In this document: positions 1-7,936 of the stretch, piece after piece
Numbering within the stretch: position 1 is the first letter of the stretch
How the letters are laid out: each line of letters begins with the position of its first letter
Source of the DNA: Pseudomonas sp. MRSN 12121
GTDB lineage: Bacteria > Pseudomonadota > Gammaproteobacteria > Pseudomonadales > Pseudomonadaceae
Assembly: GCF_000931465.1 (NCBI RefSeq)
Contig: NZ_CP010892.1
Span: 2,937,388 to 3,001,387 of the forward strand
Direction of reading: 5' to 3'
Length of the DNA: 64,000 bases
Made by a program: the position numbers and the translations under genes
Notes under the pieces: model-generated
What the model saw: only the letters and a program-made list of their open reading frames with translations
Told to the model about the DNA's origin: nothing
Databases searched by the model: none

Positions 1-298
1 CGATGGCCAGTGGCGCGGCGCCCAGCAGCAGGTAGGGGCGGAAGCGGCCGAAGCGGGTCCGGGTGCGATCGGCCATGGCGCCGATCAGCGGGTCGACGAT
101 CGCGTCCCAGATCAGTGCGCTCATGTAGATCAGGCCGGCGGTGTAGGCGGAAAGGCCCAGCACTTCGGTGTAGAAGAACAGCAGGAACAACGATGCGATC
201 TGCCAGTAGAGGTTGACCCCGAAGTCGCCCGCACCGAGGGAAATCTTGCGTGCCAACGACATCCTGGACGGTGCCTTGCGCGCTACGAACCCGATCAT
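1..298 (-). CDS. GPH-family sugar:cation symporter, N-terminal part (cut by window edge)
   Basis: The first 99 codons of a membrane transporter that runs off the left edge. The visible N-terminus reads MIGFVARKAPSR, then a segment with GAGDFGVNLYWQ, a hydrophobic helix, and the typical MFS-like loop DPLIGAMADRTRTRFGRFRP. This is the glycoside-pentoside-hexuronide:cation symporter pattern (MelB/XynB type), which imports glycosides across the inner membrane. It is divergent from the TetR gene, and a perfect palindrome lies between them at 397-410. With the nearby arylsulfatase, uptake of a sulfated or conjugated sugar is a reasonable inference but is not shown. The family call is firm; the substrate is unknown. 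Confidence 0.8.
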   Translation of the reverse strand, partial: MIGFVARKAPSRMSLARKISLGAGDFGVNLYWQIASLFLLFFYTEVLGLSAYTAGLIYMSALIWDAIVDPLIGAMADRTRTRFGRFRPYLLLGAAPLAI

Positions 299-396
299 TT
301 GCAAATCTCCGCATAGGCCATTTTGGCTATTGTTTTGCCCGTTTCGATGCCTCGCCACGGGGTTGTTTCGCATCAGATGAGTGCGCGGTGGAAAAC

Positions 397-410
397 TATC
401 CGGTCGGATA
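397..410. promoter_or_regulatory. Candidate TetR operator between the symporter and tetR
   Basis: A perfect inverted repeat with arms TATCCG and CGGATA separated by GT. It sits 99 bp upstream of the symporter start and 87 bp upstream of the TetR start. A second site with the same TATCC(N4)GGATA core lies at 3004-3025. Assignment to the adjacent TetR protein is inference. Confidence 0.55.
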
Positions 411-496
411 ATTACTCGGCGAAATAGGCTTGTCAATACTCCGAGACCTGCGCCAGACTTGCGCCCATTCAAAATATTGGCCGGTAGGGATGACGC

Positions 497-1120
497 ATGA
501 ACACGCCACGAGTCGCTAAGCAGGAACGCAGCGAGCAAACGCGAACCGAGATCCTGCAGACCGCGCTGGATCTGTTCGCGGCCCGAGGGTTCGCGGCGGT
601 GAGCCTGCGCGATATCGCGGATCGGGTAGGGGTCAACCATGCGATGATCCGCTACCACTTCGGTGGCAAGGAGCAGCTCTGGCGCGAAAGCGCGGCTTAC
701 CTGTTCGAGCGCCTGGAACAGGAGATCCCGCCGCCGGATCTTGCGCGCGATCCGTCACCCATCGATGCCTTGAAGCGCTATATCCGTGCCTATGTCCATT
801 ACTGCGCACGGCATCCCGAGCACGCCCGGCTGATCGTCCAGGAGTCGATCGAAGGTTCGGACCGGCTGCAATGGCTGGCCGAGCACTACATCCGCCCCAA
901 TCACGCGCGGACGCTGGGTTTTCTCGAGAACGTCGAGTTGCCCGCCGGCATCGCGGGGCTGGACCCGGTGATGATGCTGTACATGGTGGTGGCCATTGCG
1001 CAGATGCCTTACCTGGTCACCGCTGAGCTGCGATTCGTCCATGAGCGCGATGCCCTCTTGCCCGAGGCGATCGAAGCCCACGCCGAGGCGGTCATGAAGT
1101 TCATCTTCCGCGACGGTTGA
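497..1120 (+). CDS. TetR/AcrR-family transcriptional regulator
   Basis: A 207-residue protein with an N-terminal TetR helix-turn-helix: after EILQTALDLFAARGF comes VSLRDIADRVGVNHAMIRYHFGGK at about residues 34-58, the classic recognition-helix signature ending in YHFGGKEQLW. The C-terminal two thirds is a ligand-binding helical domain with no recognisable substrate class. The start has an AGGGA ribosome site. It is divergent from the sugar symporter and followed by a convergent arylsulfatase. Palindromes at 397-410 and 3004-3025 suggest it represses itself, the symporter and the sulfatase. Family is certain; effector is unknown. Confidence 0.92.
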   Translation: MNTPRVAKQERSEQTRTEILQTALDLFAARGFAAVSLRDIADRVGVNHAMIRYHFGGKEQLWRESAAYLFERLEQEIPPPDLARDPSPIDALKRYIRAYVHYCARHPEHARLIVQESIEGSDRLQWLAEHYIRPNHARTLGFLENVELPAGIAGLDPVMMLYMVVAIAQMPYLVTAELRFVHERDALLPEAIEAHAEAVMKFIFRDG

Positions 1121-1232
1121 AAGCGGCTGCCGGCCCGGATGGGACGGCGGGCTCCGCTGGCGGCGATGCGCTGCCCGCCAGCGTCGAACCGGCACTGACG
1201 GGCAGCGCAGCCTCAGGCGCGGCCGAGGGCAG

Positions 1233-2906
1233 TCAAGGTTGCGGCAGCACCGGCACCGGCGGGCTGATCACGCCGACGTCCTGGGCATAGAGGGCGTAGG
1301 AGGCTTTTAGCCGGGTCAGCCGCTCCGGTTCCTCGCTGCTCAGGTCGAGGGTTTCGCCCGGGTCCCTGGCGATGTTGAACAGTTTCCAGGTGCCATTGCC
1401 GGTATCGGTGATTTTCCAGTCGCCCTGGCGCAACGCCCGGGAGCCGTACAGCTCGGTGCCGATGGCATCGTCCGGGCCATAGACGTAGTCGGCCTTGCCC
1501 TGCAGATAGGGTATCCAGCTGCGCCCGCGGATGGGTTCGACCGCGCGCCCCTCAAAGGTTGTGCCCGAGGCGGGAATGCCGGCGAGTTCGAGGAAGGTCG
1601 GCATCACGTCGGCCACTGACAGGAAGGCGTTGGAGATCGCTCCGGCACGGTTCAGGCCCGGGTAGCTGAGGAACGCCGGGGCGCGGGTCCCACCTTCGCT
1701 CGAGTAGTACTTCATCAGCAGCGAAGGGGCCGTGCCGGCCTGGGCCCAGCCAGGGCCATAACCGAAGAAGGAGGTCGCGTTGCCGCGATTTTCCAGGCGG
1801 TTGTCGGCGTCCTTGGGCATTTCCCTGGTCGTGCCGGTATCACGGCCTTCGGCGCCATTGTCAGAGAGAAAGAGAATCACCGTATTGTCGAATTCGCCGC
1901 TGCGCTTGAGCTCGTCGACCACCCGGCCGACGTTCTGGTCCAGCCGGTCCACCATGGCCGCGTAGACCTCCATATCACGTGCGCCAAGCTGCTGCTGTTC
2001 CGGGGTCAACTGATCCCAGCGGCGCGTCATGACCATCCCGTGGGCGCTGGTATCGGCCTGGCGCAAGCCGAGTTCGACCTGGCGTTGCAGACGCTGCTCG
2101 CGCAGCACATCGAAGCCGGCGTCGTAGCGTCCGCGGTATTTGTCGATCACCTCCCTGGGCGCCTGCAGCGGCCAGTGGGGGGCGCTGAAGGCCAGATAGG
2201 CGAAGAACGGCTGGTCGGGGGCCTGCTTGTCACTAAGGAACTGCAGCAGCTTGCTGGTGAAGTAGTCGGAGGAATAGAACCCGTCCGGCAGCTTCGCCAG
2301 GCGCACACCCTGTTCAGTGAACACTGCTCCGCCGGTGTTCTGCTCCGGCGCCTTGTCGGGATCGGCGAAGTCCAGGCCGTAGTGGTTGTGGGCGCCTTGC
2401 AGCAGAGCGAAGCTGCGCTGGAAGCCGCGGGCATGCGGGTCCTGTTCCGGCCTCAGGCCCTGGTGCCATTTCCCCGCCATCAGGGTTCGGTAGCCGCCGG
2501 CGGCGAAGCGTTCGGCCAGGGTCGCGACCTGCGGTCGCAAGTAACCTTCGTAGCCGGGCTTGCCTTGCTGGTTAGGGGCTATGCGTTCGGCCATCGCACC
2601 AAACCCGGCACGATGGCTGTCCGTTCCCGAGAGCAGCATCGCGCGCGTCGGCGAACAGGTCGGCGCTGTGTGGAAGCCGGAGAAGCGCAGGCCCTCGCGG
2701 GCCAGCCGGTCGAGGTTCGGCGTGGCGATCTCGCCGCCGAAGGCGCCGAGGTCGGAGTAAGCCAGGTCGTCGGCGACGATCAGCAGGAAGTTCGGCCTCC
2801 GGGCGCCGTCCTGCGCCAGTGCCGGTACCGATGCGCTGGTCAGCAGCATCGCCATGACGAGTGAGCGGCGCCAGGCCGTGAACCGGGTGGTGTGCGGGTA
2901 TTTCAT
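1233..2906 (-). CDS. Periplasmic arylsulfatase (type I, formylglycine dependent)
   Basis: A 557-residue sulfatase that hydrolyses sulfate esters. The N-terminus has a signal peptide (RRSLVMAMLLTSASVPALAQ, cleavage near residue 32), so it is exported. The metal-binding start NFLLIVADDLAYSDLG is followed by the sulfatase signature CSPTR at residues 84-88; Cys84 would be converted to formylglycine. Downstream NTVILFLSDNGAEG supplies the second metal/sulfate site. The start at 2906 was preferred over an ATG 13 codons upstream because GAGGGAAG precedes it and the signal peptide then begins normally. No formylglycine-generating enzyme or permease is adjacent on this strand. The family is clear; the natural sulfate ester is unknown. 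Confidence 0.9.
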   Translation of the reverse strand: MKYPHTTRFTAWRRSLVMAMLLTSASVPALAQDGARRPNFLLIVADDLAYSDLGAFGGEIATPNLDRLAREGLRFSGFHTAPTCSPTRAMLLSGTDSHRAGFGAMAERIAPNQQGKPGYEGYLRPQVATLAERFAAGGYRTLMAGKWHQGLRPEQDPHARGFQRSFALLQGAHNHYGLDFADPDKAPEQNTGGAVFTEQGVRLAKLPDGFYSSDYFTSKLLQFLSDKQAPDQPFFAYLAFSAPHWPLQAPREVIDKYRGRYDAGFDVLREQRLQRQVELGLRQADTSAHGMVMTRRWDQLTPEQQQLGARDMEVYAAMVDRLDQNVGRVVDELKRSGEFDNTVILFLSDNGAEGRDTGTTREMPKDADNRLENRGNATSFFGYGPGWAQAGTAPSLLMKYYSSEGGTRAPAFLSYPGLNRAGAISNAFLSVADVMPTFLELAGIPASGTTFEGRAVEPIRGRSWIPYLQGKADYVYGPDDAIGTELYGSRALRQGDWKITDTGNGTWKLFNIARDPGETLDLSSEEPERLTRLKASYALYAQDVGVISPPVPVLPQP

Positions 2907-3003
2907 CGATCTTCCCTCGTGCGGGCATAGCCAACAGGCCGCCACTTGTTGTTATTGCCGTGCTCAGGCAACCGGTCACGGCATTTTGGATGGGATCCGG
3001 ATT

Positions 3004-3025
3004 TATTTATCCGAGTGGATAAATA
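3004..3025. promoter_or_regulatory. Second candidate TetR operator, in front of the arylsulfatase
   Basis: A perfect inverted repeat with arms TATTTATCC and GGATAAATA separated by 4 bp. The core TATCC(N4)GGATA matches the palindrome at 397-410. It lies 98 bp upstream of the arylsulfatase and 107 bp upstream of the Nudix gene, so it could control either. The AT-rich arms probably also overlap promoter elements. Confidence 0.55.
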
Positions 3026-3131
3026 CTGGCTGGAAATCGATCTGTCAACGTGCCGAGGCAAACCCGGGACAGGATCGACAGTCGCCGCGCCATTGCGGTT
3101 GAATGACGCCCAACCGCCAAGAGGGACACTC

Positions 3132-4010
3132 ATGCCAACCGCATCCGTGCGTATCACCGCGGAGCAATTGCTCTCCGACAACTGGTATCTGCTGAAGAAA
3201 TACAGCTTCGACCTGCGCCGCCGCGACGGCAGCTGGCAGGCGCAGACCCGCGAGGTCTACGACCGTGGCAACGGCGCCACCATCCTGCTGTACAACCGCG
3301 AGCGGCGCACGGTGCTGCTGATCCGCCAGTTCCGCCTGCCGACCTATGTCAACGACCACGACGGTTACCTGATCGAGACCGCCGCCGGCCTGCTGGATAA
3401 CGCCAGCCCTGAAGAGCGGATCCGCCTGGAGGCCGAGGAGGAGACCGGTTATCGCGTCGGCGCGGTGGAGAAGGTCTATGAGGCCTTCATGAGCCCGGGC
3501 TCGGTCACCGAGCGCCTGCACTTCTTCCTCGGCGAGTATTCCCCCGACGACCGCATCGGCGACGGTGGCGGCCTGGCGGAAGAGGGCGAGGACATCGAAG
3601 TGCTGGAGCTCGGTTACCAGCAGGCGCTGGACATGGTGCGCAGCGGCGAGATCGTCGACGGCAAGACCATCATGCTCTTGCAGTACCTGGAGCTGCGCCT
3701 GCTGTCGCCGCGGCGCCTGACCGTCCTGCTGGTCGGCCCCGACGCGGCGGGAGCAACGCTTGAGCAGTGCGCTGCCGCGCTGGTCGAGGTGGGGCACGTG
3801 CCACTGCCGGGGCGCTGGCTGGCACAGGAGGCCGGCGTGCTGGATGAACAACTGCAACGTTGCGATGCGGTGTTGCGCATCCCCGGTCCCTGCGCCCGCG
3901 CCGATCGGCTGGTCGCCCTGGGCCAGGCGCTGGGCCTGCCGATCTGCGCCGCCCTGGAGGACATCCCGGGCGCGCTGGCCGGCGCGACGATGGAGCGCAA
4001 GCGCCGGTAG
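3132..4010 (+). CDS. NudK-like Nudix hydrolase with an extra C-terminal domain
   Basis: A 292-residue protein. Residues 1-190 match the GDP-mannose pyrophosphatase NudK/ADP-sugar hydrolase type, with a Nudix box starting AAGLLDNASPEER and ending EAEEETGYRVG (about residues 84-110); it should cleave nucleoside-diphosphate sugars to NMP and sugar phosphate in the cytoplasm. NudK proteins usually stop near residue 190-200. Here about 95 more residues follow (TVLLVGPDAAG, then CDAVLRIPGP and a GLPICAALED end), an alternating beta/alpha pattern that loosely resembles small nucleotide-binding folds such as DUF4406. The start at 3132 follows an AGAGGGAC ribosome site. The function of the tail is unknown. 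Confidence 0.85.
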   Translation: MPTASVRITAEQLLSDNWYLLKKYSFDLRRRDGSWQAQTREVYDRGNGATILLYNRERRTVLLIRQFRLPTYVNDHDGYLIETAAGLLDNASPEERIRLEAEEETGYRVGAVEKVYEAFMSPGSVTERLHFFLGEYSPDDRIGDGGGLAEEGEDIEVLELGYQQALDMVRSGEIVDGKTIMLLQYLELRLLSPRRLTVLLVGPDAAGATLEQCAAALVEVGHVPLPGRWLAQEAGVLDEQLQRCDAVLRIPGPCARADRLVALGQALGLPICAALEDIPGALAGATMERKRR

Positions 4011-4024
4011 GCCAGGCGCTCTGT

Positions 4025-4039
4025 TGTATCGGAGTGTGT
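4025..4039 (+). promoter_or_regulatory. TGTAT/TGTGT direct repeat upstream of the RiPP precursor
   Basis: TGTAT-N5-TGTGT, a direct repeat with 10-bp periodicity as expected for an OmpR-family response regulator. Nearly identical TGTAT-N5-TGTAT sites occur at 10070-10084 and 10138-10152. It lies 61 bp before the inverted-orientation element at 4086-4101. Which regulator binds is inference. Confidence 0.45.
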
Positions 4040-4085
4040 AGCGAACCGGCGCAGATACATTTGCTGGGTTTCGCGGCGGTTTCGT

Positions 4086-4101
4086 ACACAGCCCGGATAC
4101 A
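4086..4101 (-). promoter_or_regulatory. Inverted-orientation TGTAT-N6-TGTGT element before the RiPP precursor
   Basis: Read on the minus strand this is TGTAT, CCGGGC, TGTGT. The same arrangement, also pointing against the downstream gene, occurs at 7882-7897 and, with GGTAT, at 10200-10215. It lies 89 bp before the precursor start. Confidence 0.45.
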
Positions 4102-4189
4102 CCCCGAGGATTAACTACGCCCACCCGCCAGCATCGACACTCGGTGCCGGTGGCGGGAACCGTCAGTCAATCCATCAAGGGGTATCACC

Positions 4190-4600
4190 ATGTTCAAACT
4201 CTCCACTGTTTCCAATGCCGCGCTCGGCCTGGCGCTGGTCGGCGGCCTGGGCCTGTCCACCGCCGCCTCGGCGCTGAGCATGACCGAGCTGTCCCAGGGC
4301 TACACCCTGGCCGCCGCCGACGCGGTCAAGAGCGGCACTGAAGGCAAGTGCGGCGAAGGCAAGTGCGGCGAGGACAAGTTCGCCAAGACCGACACCAACC
4401 ACGACGGCAAAGTGTCGCGCGAGGAGTTCATCGCCGCCGCGCCGGAACGGGCTGCCGAGTTCGACCGGATCGACGCCAACCACGATGGCGGTATCAGCCT
4501 GGAGGAAGCCAAGCAGTACCTGGCGAGCAAGGCGGCCAAGGCCGGCTCGGCCGAGGGTAAATGCGGCGAAGGCAAGTGCGGCGCGGCGATCGAGTCCTGA
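4190..4600 (+). CDS. hvfA: EF-hand bufferin/HvfA-type RiPP precursor with four EGKCG motifs
   Basis: A 136-residue exported precursor. Residues 1-28 are a signal peptide ending STAASA. Four EGKCG motifs occur as two tandem pairs (residues 51-60 and 122-131), with Cys54, 59, 125 and 130 as the only cysteines. Between the pairs lie two complete EF-hand loops, D68-E79 and D95-E106, each with D-x-N-x-D-G and a final E. In the HvfA/bufferin family the Cys of EGKCG is converted by an MNIO enzyme to a copper-binding oxazolone/thioamide-type group. The MNIO and partner genes follow directly, so the role is probably periplasmic copper binding, possibly combined with calcium binding. The modification itself is inferred. 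Confidence 0.85.
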   Translation: MFKLSTVSNAALGLALVGGLGLSTAASALSMTELSQGYTLAAADAVKSGTEGKCGEGKCGEDKFAKTDTNHDGKVSREEFIAAAPERAAEFDRIDANHDGGISLEEAKQYLASKAAKAGSAEGKCGEGKCGAAIES

Positions 4601-4611
4601 TCGACGAGGGC

Positions 4612-4640
4612 GGGGAGCACCGGGTGCTCCCCGATTTTTT
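4612..4640 (+). terminator. Intrinsic terminator between RiPP precursor and MNIO gene
   Basis: A perfect 9-bp stem, GGGGAGCAC and GTGCTCCCC around a CGG loop, followed by GATTTTTT. It lies in the 64-bp gap after the precursor stop. It probably works as a partial terminator that yields more precursor mRNA than enzyme mRNA, a common arrangement for RiPP operons. Confidence 0.8.
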
Positions 4641-4664
4641 CCCGGCCTTATCAGGAGATCGCCC

Positions 4665-5543
4665 ATGCCATCCTCCGTTGTTTCCCACCAGGCTTCGCGG
4701 TGGCCGGTTCCGGCTACCGTGGGGCTTGGCTTGCGTCGTGCCTTGCTCGACTCATTGCATACGGCGCCTGCGGGCGCTTTCGACTTTCTGGAACTGGCGC
4801 CGGAAAACTGGATCGGCATCGGTGGCGCCCACGGCGCCGCGCTGCGCGCCCTGGCCGAACGCTACCCGCTGAGCTGCCACGGGCTGTCGCTGTCCCTGGG
4901 CGGTCCGGCGCCGCTGGATCTGGCGTTTCTCGGCGAGGTGCGCGGCTTCCTCGACGCGTTCGAGGTGCCGTTGTACAGCGAGCACCTGAGCTATTGCGGC
5001 GACGACGGCCATCTCTACGACCTGTTGCCGCTGCCCTTTACCGATGAGGCGGTGCGCCATGTCGCGGCGCGTATCCGCCAGGCCCAGGATGTGCTGGGCC
5101 GGCGCCTGGCGGTGGAAAATGTGTCCTACTACGCGGCGCCGCGCCAGGACATGGACGAGCTGGCGTTCACCACCGCCGTGCTGGCCGAGGCCGACTGCGA
5201 CCTGCTGCTGGACGTCAACAACCTCTACGTCAATTCGGTGAACCACGGTTTCGACCCCCAGGCGTTCCTGGACGGCTTGCCACCCGAGCGGGTGGTGGCG
5301 ATGCATGTGGCCGGTCACTACGACCAGTCCGACAGCCTGAAAATCGACACCCACGGCGCGCCGGTCAAACCGCTGGTCTGGGCCCTGCTGGCGCGGGCCT
5401 ACGAGCGGTTCGGCGCGCAGCCGACGCTACTGGAGCGGGACTTCAACTTCCCGCCGTTCGCCGAACTGCGGAGCGAGCTGGACTGCATCCGCCGCTTGCA
5501 GGGGCAGGCCGAGCAAGCCCGGGGGAGGCTCGCCCATGGATAA
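4665..5543 (+). CDS. hvfB: MNIO (DUF692) multinuclear iron oxidase, RiPP-modifying enzyme
   Basis: A 292-residue TIM-barrel protein of the DUF692/MNIO family, which uses a di- or tri-iron centre to modify cysteines of RiPP precursors. Candidate iron ligands are all present: FLELAPENW (E47 region), [10 protein letters not shown] (H72), YSEHLSYCG (E106/H107), AVENVSYYA (E151/N152), [15 protein letters not shown] (D183, N185, H194), MHVAGHYD (H214), IDTHGAP (D228, H230). An AGGAGA ribosome site precedes the start. It follows the EGKCG precursor across a terminator and overlaps the next gene by 8 bp, so enzyme and partner are translationally coupled. The family is certain; the chemistry is by analogy with HvfB/BufB. 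Confidence 0.92.
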   Translation: MPSSVVSHQASRWPVPATVGLGLRRALLDSLHTAPAGAFDFLELAPENWIGIGGAHGAALRALAERYPLSCHGLSLSLGGPAPLDLAFLGEVRGFLDAFEVPLYSEHLSYCGDDGHLYDLLPLPFTDEAVRHVAARIRQAQDVLGRRLAVENVSYYAAPRQDMDELAFTTAVLAEADCDLLLDVNNLYVNSVNHGFDPQAFLDGLPPERVVAMHVAGHYDQSDSLKIDTHGAPVKPLVWALLARAYERFGAQPTLLERDFNFPPFAELRSELDCIRRLQGQAEQARGRLAHG

Positions 5544-6300
5544 GCCGACGAGCGACCTGGCGGCCCGGCAGCAGGCCCTGACCGCCTACCTGCGCGACCC
5601 CGAGCACTGCGCCATGCCCGAGGACATGGACCCGGTGCGGGTGGAGATTTACCGCGAGCTGGTGTTCGACAACCTGCGCTCGTTGCTGGGCAACACCTTC
5701 CCGGTAGTGCGTGCGCTGCTCGGCGAGCAAGACTGGTGCCGACTGCTGCGGATGTTCCTCCGTGAGCACCGCTGCGCCACGCCGAAGTTCGGTGAAATCG
5801 CCGCCGAGTTCGTGGCCTGGATGGCCTCGGCGCCGGCCAGCCTGCAGGACACGCGCTGGCCGGCCTTCCTGCTTGAGCTGAGCCATTACGAGTGGATCGA
5901 AATGGCCCTGCAGCAGGCCGATGCCGAGCCGCTGCCGGCCAGTGATCCGGACCTGTTGCTGGTAAGTCCCCTGCGCCTGTCACCCCTGGCCTGGCCACTG
6001 GCCTATGCGTGGCCGGTGCAGCGTCTGGGTCCGGCCTGGCGCCCGACGGCGCCCGGGGAAGCACCGACCCTGCTACTGATCCGGCGCGATGCCGACTACC
6101 GCGTGCGCTTCTCCGAACTCAGCCCCCTGGCCTGGCGCCTGCTGCAACGCCTCGAAGAGTTTCCCGAGCTGACGGGGCGCGCCCAACTGCTCGCCCTGGC
6201 CCAAGAGGCGGGCCTCGACGACCGCGACACCTTGATCGCCGAGGGCCAGCGCCTGCTGCGCCAGATGCATGGCCAAGGCATTATCGGCAGCGCCCGTTAG
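5536..6300 (+). CDS. hvfC: HvfC/BufC-type partner protein (DUF2063)
   Basis: A 254-residue protein with the N-terminal DUF2063 domain ([14 protein letters not shown], then [21 protein letters not shown] and [14 protein letters not shown]), the family that partners MNIO enzymes and recognises the precursor leader. The C-terminal half (about residues 140-250) is a winged-helix-like region that presents the substrate. It starts inside the end of the MNIO gene with an 8-bp overlap, implying coupled expression of a stable complex. No DoxX gene follows on this strand; one lies convergently at 6629-7132. Confidence 0.88.
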   Translation: MDKPTSDLAARQQALTAYLRDPEHCAMPEDMDPVRVEIYRELVFDNLRSLLGNTFPVVRALLGEQDWCRLLRMFLREHRCATPKFGEIAAEFVAWMASAPASLQDTRWPAFLLELSHYEWIEMALQQADAEPLPASDPDLLLVSPLRLSPLAWPLAYAWPVQRLGPAWRPTAPGEAPTLLLIRRDADYRVRFSELSPLAWRLLQRLEEFPELTGRAQLLALAQEAGLDDRDTLIAEGQRLLRQMHGQGIIGSAR

Positions 6301-6354
6301 CCGCTGTCCTCGACCTTGCTTGGTCCTGCCGCCACGGATGGCGCTCCCACCCTG

Positions 6355-6469
6355 TGTAGCCGCTGGCGCAGCCGTCGTAAAACCTGTTATCGCGATCTTC
6401 CTGAAACACTGCGTCGCCTGGCTTGGCGGCCGCTGCGCGCCCGATCGCAGGCTGCGCCAGCGGCTACAG
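6355..6469. repeat. REP-like inverted repeat pair
   Basis: Arms TGTAGCCGCTGGCGCAGCC (6355-6373) and its complement (6450-6468) form a long imperfect hairpin around 76 bp. It lies in the 328-bp gap between the convergent RiPP operon and the DoxX operon, a typical REP location. Apart from this and the terminator at 6590-6617, the gap holds nothing I can support. Confidence 0.7.
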
Positions 6470-6589
6470 GGTGTGCGGTGTGGGCGCGAGTGTAGTGGGC
6501 GCTTTTGTTAGCAGTGGCTTGGGCCTGCGGCAAAAATTCAGGGCGATGGGGGATACCTCCGTTACAAACGCTTTCCCCCGGAAACGCCA

Positions 6590-6617
6590 AAGCCGCAGCT
6601 CAAGCTGCGGCTTTTTT
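6590..6617 (+). terminator. Intrinsic terminator between convergent operons
   Basis: Stem AGCCGCAGCT / AGCTGCGGCT with a CA loop, followed by a T run on the plus strand and preceded by AAA. It can end plus-strand transcripts from the RiPP operon and, less efficiently, minus-strand transcripts from the DoxX operon. Confidence 0.8.
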
Positions 6618-6628
6618 GTCCCGACGCA

Positions 6629-7132
6629 TCAGCGCCGCTGGCGCAGGCGCTCGACCAACGCATCCAGGCTGAGTTTGCCCGCGCCCTGGAGCAGCAGCGG
6701 TAGCAGCGCCGCCAGGTAGATGGCCGGCAGTTTGAAGTTGCCGTGGCCCTTGTTGCTGATGGCATAACCCTGGGCCAGCTCACCGAGGCTCGACCAGTCG
6801 GCCGGCCAGTGCACGGCGGCGGTGGCGACCAGGGTGACCACGATCAGCACCAGCGCGGCGCAACGGGTGCCCAGGCCCAGCAGCAACGCCAGGGCGCACA
6901 GCAGCTCGGCCCACATCGACAGTTGCCAGTTGAGGTTCGCCGGCAGGTGATCGAAGGGGAACGGGAAGGCGGCCTGGATCTCCTGGAACCAGTTTTCGCC
7001 GCGCCATTTTTCCAGGCCCGATTCGAAGAACTCCCAGGCCAGGAACAGGCGCAGGCTGAGGAGGGCGCCCCAGGGGGCCAGGCGATCGAGCTGGCGTTGC
7101 AGCCCGTTGAGGGTGGATGAGGTGAGGGTCAT
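6629..7132 (-). CDS. DoxX-family membrane protein (HvfX-like)
   Basis: A 167-residue inner-membrane protein with about four transmembrane helices. The DoxX signature is visible as [20 protein letters not shown] near residues 27-46 and a [16 protein letters not shown] helix. DoxX genes commonly accompany MNIO/RiPP metallophore operons (hvfX), but this one is convergent and follows a ferric-reductase-like gene. A start at 7132 is chosen because AGGAGA precedes it; the same frame stays open far upstream without coding character. A redox or maturation role in the copper-RiPP system is inference from context. Confidence 0.85.
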   Translation of the reverse strand: MTLTSSTLNGLQRQLDRLAPWGALLSLRLFLAWEFFESGLEKWRGENWFQEIQAAFPFPFDHLPANLNWQLSMWAELLCALALLLGLGTRCAALVLIVVTLVATAAVHWPADWSSLGELAQGYAISNKGHGNFKLPAIYLAALLPLLLQGAGKLSLDALVERLRQRR

Positions 7133-7185
7133 GGGGTGGATCTCCTGTGCAGAAAAAGGCCGATGGAGGGCAATGGCGACGCTGT

Positions 7186-7821
7186 CTAGCGCGGGCTCAA
7201 GGCCTGGCGTTGCCGGCGCTTGCCGGCCTGGGCCAGCTTGCCCAGCAGGTTGATCGCCATGGCCGTGCAAGTGAGGGTGAACGGCAGCAGGTACCAGGCG
7301 CTCAGCGGCAGGCGTTTGAAGTTGGAGTAGGCGAAGATCGCCGCCAGCACCCACATGCCGGTGGTGTGCAGGCGTTTCCAGGCGCGGCGGCCGAGCAGCG
7401 CGGCCGGGCCTTTGAACGAGGTCAGCGCCAGCAGCAGGATGAACAGGTAGCCGACCGACCCGGGCAGGTTGCCCAGGGCACTGCGGCCGGGCCAGAACTG
7501 CGGGTTCAACTGGCCGTAGCGGTAGATCAGCAGTGCGTGCACCAGGTGCGAGAAGGCGAAGGCCAGGCCGATGAAGCGCCGTTCGCGCAGCAGCGCCTGG
7601 CCCAGGGGCGAGGGCAGCAGCACGGCCCAGGCCGAAGCCAGGAAGGCCAGCAGGAACAGCACGAAGGATGAACGCGCGGTGGCGCGGATGGCGCTGCGGG
7701 TGGCGTCGACCGCGTCCGGGCCGAGCAGCAGGATCAGCGCGGTCATCAGCAGCACGGCGGCGGCCAGCAGGCTGAACAGCCGCCAGCCATGCCATGGCGA
7801 GGGGAAGGTGTGGGTGGTCAT
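7186..7821 (-). CDS. Ferric-reductase-like transmembrane haem protein
   Basis: A 211-residue protein with about six transmembrane helices in the ferric reductase-like/MsrQ fold. Histidines suited to haem b binding sit in FSHLVHALL (about residue 90) and [16 protein letters not shown] (about residue 152). No flavin or NAD domain is attached, so electrons must come from quinol or another partner. DoxX follows 53 bp downstream. The upstream gap (7822-7936) carries TGTAT/TGTGT repeats shared with the RiPP operon and the DUF2790 gene, suggesting co-regulation, perhaps to reduce metal or support disulfide/RiPP chemistry in the periplasm. Confidence 0.8.
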   Translation of the reverse strand: MTTHTFPSPWHGWRLFSLLAAAVLLMTALILLLGPDAVDATRSAIRATARSSFVLFLLAFLASAWAVLLPSPLGQALLRERRFIGLAFAFSHLVHALLIYRYGQLNPQFWPGRSALGNLPGSVGYLFILLLALTSFKGPAALLGRRAWKRLHTTGMWVLAAIFAYSNFKRLPLSAWYLLPFTLTCTAMAINLLGKLAQAGKRRQRQALSPR

Positions 7822-7881
7822 TACGGGCTCCTGGGGTTGGGCGCCGCCGCTGCGGCGCGTCCCGGGAGTCTTGCAAGGCCA

Positions 7882-7897
7882 TGTATACCGGCTGTGT
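7882..7897 (+). promoter_or_regulatory. TGTAT-N6-TGTGT element upstream of the ferric-reductase-like gene
   Basis: TGTAT, ACCGGC, TGTGT, pointing against the minus-strand gene that starts 61 bp away. It matches the elements at 4086-4101 and 10200-10215. A looser TGTAT-N3-TGTGT copy follows at 7914-7926. Confidence 0.45.
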
Positions 7898-7936
7898 CGG
7901 CGCGGGCCGGTTATGTATGCCTGTGTAGCGAGCCGC

